Source of the DNA: Pseudomonadota bacterium
GTDB lineage: Bacteria > Pseudomonadota > Gammaproteobacteria > Steroidobacterales > Steroidobacteraceae
NCBI GenBank assembly: GCA_021850555.1
Contig: JAJZLX010000686.1
Location: 1 to 8,640, forward strand
DNA: 8,640 nt
Reading direction: 5' to 3'
Every line of letters starts with the position of its first letter. Within the stretch, counting starts at the first letter, position 1. This document shows positions 1 through 6,869 of the stretch, one piece after another. The notes under the pieces are model-generated. The model worked only from the letters and a program-made list of their open reading frames with translations. It was not told the DNA's origin and did no database searches. Position numbers and translations under genes: made by a program.

Positions 1-2
1 TC

Positions 3-1487
3 TTCATGATCCCCAACAAGTACGAGGCCAAGGCGAAGATCTTCGTCAACACCGGCACGACGCTGAGTCAGGCGACCAAGGGCATCAGCTTGAGCGATGA
101 TATCGCCGCCCAGATCCAGCAGGTGAGCGACGTGCTGCTGAGCACTCCGCAGCTGCGCAAGGTCGCAAACGAGACCAACCTCATGGCGGGCGCCATCACC
201 GGCCGGCAGCAGGAGGGGGTGATCGATGCTCTGCGGGACAACATCAATATCGTCGCGGATGTGAATCCGAAGGTGCCGAAGGACCAGGTGACGCTCTTTA
301 CCATCAGCTACGAGGACACCAATCGCGCGCGTGCCATCCGCGTGGTCAACAAGCTGCTCAACGACTTCGTCGAGGGCTCGCTCGGGGGCAGGAGCAACGG
401 CTCGCAGCAGGCCGAGCAGTTCCTCACCGGGCAGATCGCCGATTACGGGCGGCGCCTGTCGGCCACCGAGCAGCAGCTGGCGGAGTTCAAGCGGCGCAAC
501 ATCGGGCTGGTGCCGGGGGAGCAGGGCGATGCCTTCTCCCAGCTGCAGGGCGATGACAGCCAGTTAAGATCGCTCGAGGGAAACCTGTACGTGGCCGAGC
601 GCGAGCGCGATGCGCTCGCGCAGGAGCTGCACACCGGCCAGCGGTTCACGACAGGCGGCGCCTCGGCGAGCAATACCGTGCCGAGCGGCGCCGCCCTCGA
701 TACGGAGCAGCAGATCGCGCAGGATGAGCAGCAGCTCGACCAGATGCTGCTGCAGTACACCAATCAGTATCCGGGGGTGATCGCGCTCAAGCGCACGATC
801 CGGGAGCTCAAGGCGCGGCAGAAGAAGGAAATGGCGGCCGCGCAGAAAGGGGACGTGGGAGCGGCCTCCGCGCTCGGCCTCGCGGCAAGCCCCGTCTATC
901 AGCACGTCGAGGAGCAGTACAACGCCCAGCAGGTCCAGGTCGCCTCCATCGAGCAGCAGATCGCCGACCTCAAGCAGCAGATGGGCGCCCTCAAGGCGAA
1001 GATGGGCGCCGCGCCGCAGGTGGAAGCCGAATACGCCCGGCTGACGCGTAACTACGCCGTCACGAAGAAGCAGTACGATGCGTTGCTGGCGCGGCTCGAC
1101 AGCACGCGCCTCGGCCAGCAGGCCGCCTCGACGGGCCTGGTGGACTTCCAGGTGATCGATCCGCCGACCGCGAAGTACACGCCCGTCTCGCCCAAGCGCC
1201 CGCTCCTCATCCTCGGCACGCTCTTCCTCGCGATCGGCGCCGGCATCGGGATGGCGTACCTGCTGCACCTGTTGCGGCCGGTGTTCGTGAGTGCCCGTCA
1301 GCTCGGCGCGGTGACCGGCCTCACGGTGCTCGGCACCGTGAGCATGGCGTGGGCAGGCGAGCACCGCGTTGAGGCGCGCCGAGGGAATCTGCACTATGCC
1401 TGCTGGGCGGGCGGATTGCTCCTCGTCGGAGTGGCCGTGCTGCTGTTGCAGGCGCACATTTCCAACATGGTCGTGGAGCTTCTATGA
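3..1487 (+). CDS. Polysaccharide chain-length determinant (Wzz/GNVR family, exosortase-locus type), 5' partial
   Basis: Inner-membrane polysaccharide co-polymerase expected to set EPS chain length and to work with the kinase encoded next. The frame is open to the left edge, and the first visible methionine (position 6) falls inside the conserved stretch NKYEAKAKIFV. That stretch in this family follows the first membrane helix, so roughly 30-40 N-terminal residues including that helix lie outside the window. Counting from that Met, residues about 133-210, 232-275 and 300-365 are Gln/Glu/Leu-rich and look like the long periplasmic coiled coils. The GNVR-like segment around 341-385 (EYARLTRNYAVTKKQYDALL) leads to VIDPPTAKYTPVSPKRP and a membrane helix at about 400-422. 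A second helix lies at about 465-483, after the GLTVLGTVSM motif. The kinase domain is absent and encoded separately, as in exosortase-linked loci. The gene ends in an ATGA overlap with the kinase, which suggests translational coupling. The family is clear; the exosortase-type subfamily rests on gene context and remembered similarity. Confidence 0.9.
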   Translation, partial: FMIPNKYEAKAKIFVNTGTTLSQATKGISLSDDIAAQIQQVSDVLLSTPQLRKVANETNLMAGAITGRQQEGVIDALRDNINIVADVNPKVPKDQVTLFTISYEDTNRARAIRVVNKLLNDFVEGSLGGRSNGSQQAEQFLTGQIADYGRRLSATEQQLAEFKRRNIGLVPGEQGDAFSQLQGDDSQLRSLEGNLYVAERERDALAQELHTGQRFTTGGASASNTVPSGAALDTEQQIAQDEQQLDQMLLQYTNQYPGVIALKRTIRELKARQKKEMAAAQKGDVGAASALGLAASPVYQHVEEQYNAQQVQVASIEQQIADLKQQMGALKAKMGAAPQVEAEYARLTRNYAVTKKQYDALLARLDSTRLGQQAASTGLVDFQVIDPPTAKYTPVSPKRPLLILGTLFLAIGAGIGMAYLLHLLRPVFVSARQLGAVTGLTVLGTVSMAWAGEHRVEARRGNLHYACWAGGLLLVGVAVLLLQAHISNMVVELL

Positions 1488-2371
1488 GCGTCGTTGAAAA
1501 AGCCATCCGCAAGCTCCAGGAGCAGCAGCACCCCGCCGGCGCACCCGCGCCGGAGCCGCCGACACACGTCCCCTCCGTGCACCCGGCCGCGCCGGCGCAG
1601 GCCCGCAATGCCGCGGCCCCACAGCAGCCGCCCATCGCCCTCGATCGAGGGGTGCTGCGGGCCGCGGGTCTGCTGCCGCCGGAGGAGGACATGGGGCTGC
1701 TCTCGCGCCAGTACCGCAAGATCAAGCATCCCTTGGTCACGCAGGCCATCGGCCGCGGCGGGCCCCGCTCGCCCAAGGGGTATCTCATCATGATCGCGAG
1801 CGCCATGGCCGGGGAGGGTAAGACCTTCACGGCCCTGAACCTCGCGCTCAGCCTCGCGCTCGAGAAGGACGTAAGAGTGCTGCTCGTCGATGGCGACGTC
1901 GCCAAGCCGCAACTCACCCACGTGCTGGGACTCGCCGAGGCGCCGGGGCTGCTCGATGCGCTGCGCCAGCCCGATCTCGATGTCGAATCGCTCATCCGGC
2001 CGACCGACGTGCCGGCGTTGGCGTTTCTGCCGGCCGGCAAGGGGGCGGAGGAGGCGACCGAGCTGCTCTCGAGCGCCCGCATGGAGCGCACCGCGGAGCA
2101 GCTCGGGGAGCAGGGGACACGCATCGTGGTGTTCGACTCCCCGCCCCTGCTGCAGACCACCGAGTCGCCCGTGCTCGCCCGGCTCGCCGGCCAGATCGTC
2201 GTGGTGGTGCGCGCCGAGTCCACCCCGCAGCCGGTGCTGCTCGATGCGCTGAAGGCGCTCGAGGGACACCCCTCGGTCTCGCTGGTGCTCAACCAGAGTC
2301 TGCGGGTGGCGGCCTCCGCGTATTATTATTACGGCTACGGCAGCGAGCGCCCGAATACGACCAGTGCCTAG
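1484..2371 (+). CDS. Tyrosine autokinase (BY-kinase) of an EPS locus
   Basis: Cytoplasmic P-loop tyrosine autokinase expected to phosphorylate its own C-terminal tyrosines and thereby control the partner chain-length protein. In this 295-aa protein the N-terminal MSVVEKAIRKLQEQQ is a typical start for the exosortase-associated kinases. A Pro/Ala-rich linker covers about residues 18-50. Walker A is ASAMAGEGKT (105-114), Walker A' is LLVDGDVAKP (133-142) and Walker B is IVVFDSPP (214-221). The C-terminus carries the tyrosine cluster YYYYGYG (Tyr 280-283 and 285), the expected autophosphorylation site. There are no membrane helices, so activation should depend on the chain-length protein, whose gene overlaps by 4 bp. 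A GGAG lies 5 nt before the start, inside the previous gene. The general P-loop relatives MinD and ParA are less likely because of the terminal tyrosine cluster and the context. Confidence 0.93.
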   Translation: MSVVEKAIRKLQEQQHPAGAPAPEPPTHVPSVHPAAPAQARNAAAPQQPPIALDRGVLRAAGLLPPEEDMGLLSRQYRKIKHPLVTQAIGRGGPRSPKGYLIMIASAMAGEGKTFTALNLALSLALEKDVRVLLVDGDVAKPQLTHVLGLAEAPGLLDALRQPDLDVESLIRPTDVPALAFLPAGKGAEEATELLSSARMERTAEQLGEQGTRIVVFDSPPLLQTTESPVLARLAGQIVVVVRAESTPQPVLLDALKALEGHPSVSLVLNQSLRVAASAYYYYGYGSERPNTTSA

Positions 2372-2492
2372 ACGGCGCGTTGCTGCGGGGCGAAGCCGCG
2401 TTTGCTGATTCGTTCGGGCAAGGGCTGCCCGAGTCACCCGGGGGACTCAATTCATGCCGGCACTTGGGCCGGTGTGACGGGGATGTATAAGC
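2372..2492 (+). other. Gap with two adjacent inverted repeats before the barrel gene
   Basis: A 121-bp non-coding gap between the kinase and barrel genes. It holds a perfect 7-bp inverted repeat, TCGGGCA (2414-2420) and TGCCCGA (2426-2432), with a 5-nt loop. Overlapping it by 2 nt is GAGTC (2431-2435) with GACTC (2444-2448) around a CCCGGG core. No T-tract follows either, so a classical intrinsic terminator is not supported. They could reduce read-through, process the transcript or shape the barrel leader. A modest GGGGA (2479-2483) sits 9 nt before the barrel start. No convincing -35/-10 pair was seen. Confidence 0.4.
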
Positions 2493-3935
2493 ATGAGACT
2501 CGACACACGGCATCTTTGTCTTGCCCTGCTCGGCTTGGGCTGGCTCGCGCATGCGCGAGCACAGGAGGTGAGCCCGGCGGGCGCCGCCGCCACGCCCGCG
2601 CAGCACAGCGGCTACGTGGATCTGCTGGGGGGGTTGGGTTACACCGACAACGCGCTGCTCACGAGCCACAATCAAGTGAGCGACGGCATCGCGACTGTCG
2701 GGTTCAACGTCGACTACAAAAGGCAGGGCAATCTCAGCCTGAATCTGCTCGGCAATCTCGACCGGATCCAATACATCAAGAGCTCCTTCGGCGGCAGCTT
2801 CTACGGTCAGTTCTTCGGCTCGGGTCTGCTCGGCAAGCCCACGAGCATCCTCCAGTGGCAGCTCTCCGACGGCTTCGGCGAGGTCATGACCGATCCTCTG
2901 GCGGCGCCCACGCCCCAGAGCCTGCAGCTCATCAATGACGTTTCTACCGGACCCCTGGTCAATCTGCACTTCGGGCTGACCAATCGCCTGACGCTCTTCG
3001 GGACGTACTCACGCACGACTTATCAGACCTCGCCATTTGCTTCGCAGACCTACGAGGGCGGCGCGCAGTTCTCGCATGCGCTCACGGGAGCGGCATCCCT
3101 GTCGCTCAACGCCAGCACTGCGCACACCAAATACGTCGACAGCGCGGCGGTGCAAAGCTACTTTGCCGGGTCATCGACAAGCTACGATATCCGCCAGGTC
3201 TCGCTGTCGTACAAGGCGAAATTCGTGCGCACCGAGCTGATGCTGAGCGCCGGTTACAATACGATCGGGTTCGGCGGCGGAGCGACGCGCGGCGCTCCGC
3301 GGTACGAGGTTCGCCTCAGTCGCCAGATCTCGCCGTTCTCGACCGTGTTCGTGGACGGCCAGCAGACCTACACCACCAACGGCGGCTCGCTGGCATCGCC
3401 GAGTGCGCAGATCGGCCTGCAGGGCGGCGCATCGCTGAACCCCGGTTACGCGGTCGCTCAGCCCTTCAACCAGCGCAGCGCCGATGTGGGCTGGAATTTC
3501 AACCGCGCGCGCACCAGCCTGTCTTTGACGGGTACGTACGGGCAGCAGGTCTTCAATCAGACGAGCGTCACCGCCAGCCAGTACAACTCCCGGGATTATG
3601 GAGCAACCGCCACCATCGGCCGGCAGTTGCGCCCGACATTGCGGGTGCAGCTGTCTGCCCAGGGGTATTGGGACCAGTATTCGCAGCTTCATGCGAACAC
3701 GCGCCGCGAGACCATCCGGCTGACCGTTTCCAAGCGCTTCGCCCGCACGATGGTCTGGTTCTACGTTGAGCGCTGGCATCAGACCGGCTCGCCGGGGAGC
3801 TCGGGATTCTTCGCGTCCTCCTACAACGATGATCGCGTCGGCATCTACTTCACGTACGACCTGTTCGGCGAGCGGTCCATGCAGCCGTCCCTGCAGGGGA
3901 TGCCGGGGATGGGAGGGGGCATGGGCGGGTATTAG
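2493..3935 (+). CDS. Outer-membrane beta-barrel protein of an exosortase/EPS locus
   Basis: Predicted outer-membrane protein, probably involved in exporting or anchoring the polysaccharide; no enzymatic role is visible. In this 480-aa protein residues 1-23 form a good signal peptide (RLDTRH, then CLALLGLGWLAHARA, cleaved before QE). The mature part consists of alternating hydrophobic/polar strands rich in Gly, Ser, Thr, Asn and aromatics, such as VNLHFGLTNRLTLFGTYSRT and VRLSRQISPFSTVFVDGQQT. It has no long hydrophobic helix, as expected for a 14-18-strand barrel. The early segment GYVDLLGGLGYTDNALLT is typical of uncharacterised barrels that follow the kinase gene in PEP-CTERM loci. The last strand, VGIYFTYDLF, is followed by a non-barrel tail (about 462-480) rich in Met and Gly and ending in Tyr, which is odd because most barrels end at the terminal aromatic strand. 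It is the last + strand gene before the convergent ATP-grasp gene, 34 bp away. The barrel nature is firm; the precise family and function are inferred from position. Confidence 0.85.
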   Translation: MRLDTRHLCLALLGLGWLAHARAQEVSPAGAAATPAQHSGYVDLLGGLGYTDNALLTSHNQVSDGIATVGFNVDYKRQGNLSLNLLGNLDRIQYIKSSFGGSFYGQFFGSGLLGKPTSILQWQLSDGFGEVMTDPLAAPTPQSLQLINDVSTGPLVNLHFGLTNRLTLFGTYSRTTYQTSPFASQTYEGGAQFSHALTGAASLSLNASTAHTKYVDSAAVQSYFAGSSTSYDIRQVSLSYKAKFVRTELMLSAGYNTIGFGGGATRGAPRYEVRLSRQISPFSTVFVDGQQTYTTNGGSLASPSAQIGLQGGASLNPGYAVAQPFNQRSADVGWNFNRARTSLSLTGTYGQQVFNQTSVTASQYNSRDYGATATIGRQLRPTLRVQLSAQGYWDQYSQLHANTRRETIRLTVSKRFARTMVWFYVERWHQTGSPGSSGFFASSYNDDRVGIYFTYDLFGERSMQPSLQGMPGMGGGMGGY

Positions 3936-3969
3936 TCGCTTCTCCCGAGGCTTCGCGCACGGGCGTGCA

Positions 3970-5094
3970 TCATCGCAATCCCTGGCACAGCCTTCGCACC
4001 ACGTGAAGCGTGAGCCGGGGCCGTTTCCAGGGCAGCGCCGTGGCACAGGCCCATAGCTCATGGGCCTCGAGCTTCCGTAGCGTCGCGAAGATGCCGGCTT
4101 GCCGGCGTGCCGCGACGAACGCCTCCGGCAGAACGCATTCCACACCGGCCTCATACGGCCGGGGAGGGACGCTCGGTCGGCCCGCGAGGGTCTCTGCAAA
4201 GGTGCGGCAGATCTGCGCACCCATTCTCTCGGCCACGACGATCGAGCCCCACGGCCGCGGGTTCACTTCCATCAGCACCGGCACGCCGGCTTCGTCACGT
4301 ATGAACTCGGCGGCGGCGATGCCGGTCCAGCGCAGAGCGCGGAATAACGCCCGGGTGTGATCCTCGAGCCGCCGCTCGCGCAGGGTGCGGACCCGGATGG
4401 ACGGGCCCGTGCCTGGCGGATGCGACTCGATCATCTCCTGGGCGAACGGGCAAATCAGCTCTCCCTGTGCGAAAAGCCCTCCCATGAGCTGCCTCGCGCC
4501 CCATACGAACGCTTGCGCGAACGGCGTCTGTGGCGACACCCGTTTCATCTGCTCGAATGCCGCCAGCGCCTGCGCCGGCGCCTCGACGATGCGGACTTGG
4601 CCGCCGGCAAATCCGCCGGTGCCGCGGATCACCAGGGGAAAGCCGAACTGCCGGATAGCCCGGTCGAGATCCGAGGCGTCTGCCAGCGGCCGCGAGGGCG
4701 GGATGGGAATCCCCGCGGCGGCCGCGCAGTCGTACAGCCGCCTGCGATCGAGCATGATCTCGCGCTGCCAGGGCTCGGTGGGCGGATAGAGGGGAACCGG
4801 GGGCGGATCGAGCGTCCAGAACAACTCGAGCAACGGCTCGCACAGCGCAATCACCCGCTCGGGGTGAAACAGGTCGATCTGGTCCCGGACAAACGGAAGG
4901 TACTCCGGTGAGGTGTACTGCGGGCTGCGGACTTGCCTGCAATAGCCGCCGAGGCCGATGCGATCCGGCCACCCGGTGCTCACGAGCAGCGTCTGGATGC
5001 CCGCCTCGCGCAAGGCGGCCGCCAGGTACCCGGTGTGCCGCCAGTCCAGATCGAGGAGCATGACCCGCTGGATACGCTGTTCTTGTTGTGACAT
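3970..5094 (-). CDS. ATP-grasp domain enzyme (carboxylate-amine/thiol ligase-like)
   Basis: Cytoplasmic enzyme expected to activate a carboxylate as acyl phosphate and join it to an amine or thiol; the substrate is unknown. In this 374-aa protein residues 11-95 form a Rossmann-like pre-ATP-grasp domain (VMLLDLDWRHTGYLAAALREAGI, then VIALCEP). LDRRRLYDCAAAAGIPIPPS (115-134) opens the ATP-grasp fold. The ATP loop is FPLVIRGTGGFAGGQVRIV (152-170), with Arg157 where most members have Lys. The metal/ATP-binding strand is AAAEFIRDEAGVPVLMEVNPRPWGS (260-284), including Glu263, Glu276, Asn278 and Arg280. There is no signal peptide or membrane helix. It lies 68 bp downstream of the exosortase gene on the same strand, so they are probably cotranscribed. 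The chosen ATG (5094) has no clear ribosome-binding site. An internal ATG at 5061, beginning MLLDLDWRH, is also plausible and would still keep the whole first domain. The superfamily is certain; the reaction is not. Confidence 0.88.
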   Translation of the reverse strand: MSQQEQRIQRVMLLDLDWRHTGYLAAALREAGIQTLLVSTGWPDRIGLGGYCRQVRSPQYTSPEYLPFVRDQIDLFHPERVIALCEPLLELFWTLDPPPVPLYPPTEPWQREIMLDRRRLYDCAAAAGIPIPPSRPLADASDLDRAIRQFGFPLVIRGTGGFAGGQVRIVEAPAQALAAFEQMKRVSPQTPFAQAFVWGARQLMGGLFAQGELICPFAQEMIESHPPGTGPSIRVRTLRERRLEDHTRALFRALRWTGIAAAEFIRDEAGVPVLMEVNPRPWGSIVVAERMGAQICRTFAETLAGRPSVPPRPYEAGVECVLPEAFVAARRQAGIFATLRKLEAHELWACATALPWKRPRLTLHVVRRLCQGLR

Positions 5095-5162
5095 AGGATT
5101 TCACGGAAGGCAAAGAGCCCCGCATAATCGCATCGGCCGGGTGCGCGTCCGCGGCCTCGCCG

Positions 5163-6722
5163 TTATCGGAAGGAAGGCTGAAGATCCTCCGCTTCGGCGC
5201 TCAGGCGGCTTCGGGCCGCCTTGCAGTCCGGCGTGCAAAGGGTGCGCAGTGCCGTCAGCGAGTAAAGGGGCCGGCCCGCCAGCGCCGCCAGTCCGTACCA
5301 GAGCTGGGAGACGCGCGGCCGGACGAAGAAGCGCTTGCCGACGCGGTAGCGAACCCAGATGAGCGAGCGGGTTCCGGAAGGACCGACGGCCAGTGTTTGC
5401 CTCCACTGCCCCGAGGGTGAGCTCACGATGTGCACCGATTCACTCCGCAGCCGCCCCTTCTCGCCCAACAGATGGTTCCAGTAGCTCAGCAGCTTGGCGT
5501 TCTGAGTCTGAGCCCGGTACGCCACCGAAAACGCCTCCACCCGCTCGCCATCGGCGCTGATGTAGCTCACCAGAGATTCGCCGTCGGGGCGGAGAAAATA
5601 CGGACGCCACGCGCCACCTCTAACCGGTCGGGGTCCGCTCCAGCCGGAAGGCGCCGTGGGCCAGTCGATCCCGACCGCGGGGTTGCCCGAGTGCGCCCAG
5701 TCCATCCCGTAGGCCAGCACGGGCAGCACCGCCATCACGGCGAATGTCGCGGCCATCTGTGTGAATTTCAGCCGGCGGCCGGACGCAGGCTCGTCCTTCC
5801 GCGGAGCCTGTCCGCTACTGCTGCTCGCCGGCTGACGTTCCGCCCACCACAGGAAGAGTGCGAACACCCCCGCGAACAGCCACCAGCCCAGCCAGTAGTG
5901 ATGGCGGACGAGCGAGCTGTGCATGTCGGTGAAGTACGCGGCGACGAACACGGTGAAAATCCGCACCCAGTTGACGGCGAGCGAGAGGGCACCCATCACG
6001 CCTATCAACTTCAGCCTGCGCTTCAGCGGCTCGCCGCAGATCTCCCCGTACAAGGTGGCGAGCGCGAGCCCGACGATGAGCTCGTGCAAGCCGCTGCAGG
6101 TACCGGCAATTTCAATCGTTCCGCCGGGCAGGTGTACATAAACACCCTGCACATACGCAGGCAGACCCGTAATCCAGATGAGCACGGCGGTCATCCTGGC
6201 GCTCAAGGCCTGCACATACCCGTTGATACTGCTCCACATCGGCATCGCGAAGTAGAGGTAACCGATTGGAAAGGCGAGCACGCGCGCCGCTCGCCAGCCG
6301 AGCGCCGCCACGATGGCCGCGAGCAGGATCAGGGGAAGCAGCATCACATGCGCTTCCTGAATCATCGCGCGCCAGGCCCAGACCCACAAGGCGCTGAGCA
6401 GTGCGAGCCCGATCAGCGCGAGCGGCACCGGCCGGATCGGCGCCGCAGCCAGCCGCTTTCTGTCGCGCCAGATCAGCCACAGCGAGATGAGCAGGACGAG
6501 GTAACCGTGCGTGAAGGGTTCCTTCTGCGCGAAGGAAGTCCAAAGCGCATTCAGCGCCACGGCGCTCGGCCAATACAGGACGGCGGCCGCGATCCAAAGC
6601 CCGTAAACCGCAACCAGACGGCTCACAACGGAAGTTTGCGGCAGGCTGCGGGCGTGAGTCGTGGCGGCCGGCTGCGCGGCCACGGAAGACTCGCAGTCCT
6701 CGGGAGTGGTGATGTCCGACAT
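5163..6722 (-). CDS. Exosortase fused to an EpsI-like C-terminal domain
   Basis: Polytopic inner-membrane cysteine protease/transpeptidase-like enzyme thought to cleave PEP-CTERM-type sorting signals during export. In this 519-aa protein residues about 35-300 contain roughly eight hydrophobic helices. They include the early exosortase motif FAQKEPFTHGYLVLLISLWLIW (64-85). The catalytic Cys209 lies in EIAGTCSGLHELIV, Arg254 in AVNWVRIFTV, and His274/275 in VRHHYWLGWW, completing the Cys-Arg-His set. After a Ser/Pro/Lys linker (298-318) comes one more helix (about 321-339) and a soluble EpsI-like domain to about residue 500 (PTAPSGW, SYISADGERVEAFSVAYRAQ, then SLIWVRYRVGKRFFV). EpsI is a separate gene in some loci and fused in others, and the length fits a fusion. 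GTC around the cysteine differs from the EAC I remember for the best-known subtype, so I give no subtype symbol. On the - strand a GGAGG lies 11 nt and a GGAG 3 nt upstream of the ATG. It is the first gene of a two-gene - strand unit with the ATP-grasp enzyme. Confidence 0.93.
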   Translation of the reverse strand: MSDITTPEDCESSVAAQPAATTHARSLPQTSVVSRLVAVYGLWIAAAVLYWPSAVALNALWTSFAQKEPFTHGYLVLLISLWLIWRDRKRLAAAPIRPVPLALIGLALLSALWVWAWRAMIQEAHVMLLPLILLAAIVAALGWRAARVLAFPIGYLYFAMPMWSSINGYVQALSARMTAVLIWITGLPAYVQGVYVHLPGGTIEIAGTCSGLHELIVGLALATLYGEICGEPLKRRLKLIGVMGALSLAVNWVRIFTVFVAAYFTDMHSSLVRHHYWLGWWLFAGVFALFLWWAERQPASSSSGQAPRKDEPASGRRLKFTQMAATFAVMAVLPVLAYGMDWAHSGNPAVGIDWPTAPSGWSGPRPVRGGAWRPYFLRPDGESLVSYISADGERVEAFSVAYRAQTQNAKLLSYWNHLLGEKGRLRSESVHIVSSPSGQWRQTLAVGPSGTRSLIWVRYRVGKRFFVRPRVSQLWYGLAALAGRPLYSLTALRTLCTPDCKAARSRLSAEAEDLQPSFR

Positions 6723-6869
6723 CTGCTCCGGCGCCTCCGGGCGGAGGCAGCTCCGCCGCAGCCCTTATCCAATGGTTCGGTGGCGCATTTTGTACCATAG
6801 GCGGGTGCGGGAGGCGAAACCGCACGCAATCTGTGAAATTTGTCCCACGTGGTCCAGGAATTCCCAGCA
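6723..6869. promoter_or_regulatory. Divergent intergenic region with inverted repeats
   Basis: A 147-bp gap between the exosortase gene (leftward) and the GNAT-like gene (rightward). It is the only divergent gap in the window and so the likely site of two promoters. It holds a perfect hairpin, GCCTCCG (6733-6739) and CGGAGGC (6742-6748), overlapping the probable exosortase ribosome-binding site. There is an operator-like imperfect palindrome TGGCGCA-TTT-TGTACCA (6781-6797, 5 of 7 pairs) and a palindrome CCACGTGG (6845-6852) just before the GNAT ribosome-binding site. The stretch from 6771 to 6845 is locally more AT-rich than the genes. I could not place a good -35/-10 or -24/-12 pair. The promoter assignment is inferred from gene orientation. 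Confidence 0.45.

Noticed and set aside
6..8. ATG at position 6 as the true start of the chain-length determinant
   Set aside because: The frame is open to the left edge, the Met lies within a conserved segment after the first membrane helix, and there is no room to see a ribosome-binding site.
564..1457. Long antisense open frame (297 codons) opposite the chain-length gene
   Set aside because: The product is His/Arg/Leu-rich low-complexity sequence without recognisable motifs, typical of a shadow frame in high-GC DNA.
1394..2437. Long antisense open frame (347 codons) opposite the kinase gene, with a second one at 1321-2292
   Set aside because: They overlap an unmistakable kinase gene, and their Arg/Ser/His-rich composition shows no domain.
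3951..3968. Possible bidirectional terminator in the convergent gap (GCAC-GGGC-GTGC)
   Set aside because: Only a 4-bp stem and no T-tract on either strand.
3171..4220. Antisense frame spanning the barrel end and the ATP-grasp end
   Set aside because: Shadow of two real genes; no coherent domain and no ribosome-binding site.
6781..6795. Sigma-54-type -24/-12 promoter (TGGCGC followed by TTGT)
   Set aside because: The GG to G(C/T) spacing is 8 instead of 10 on both strands and the -12 GC is missing. It was considered because RpoN control of PEP-CTERM EPS genes is known in some bacteria.
5430..6800. Long + strand open frame (456 codons) opposite the exosortase gene
   Set aside because: The translation is Arg/Gln/Pro/His-rich with no motif, and the opposite strand encodes a clear exosortase with catalytic residues and membrane helices.
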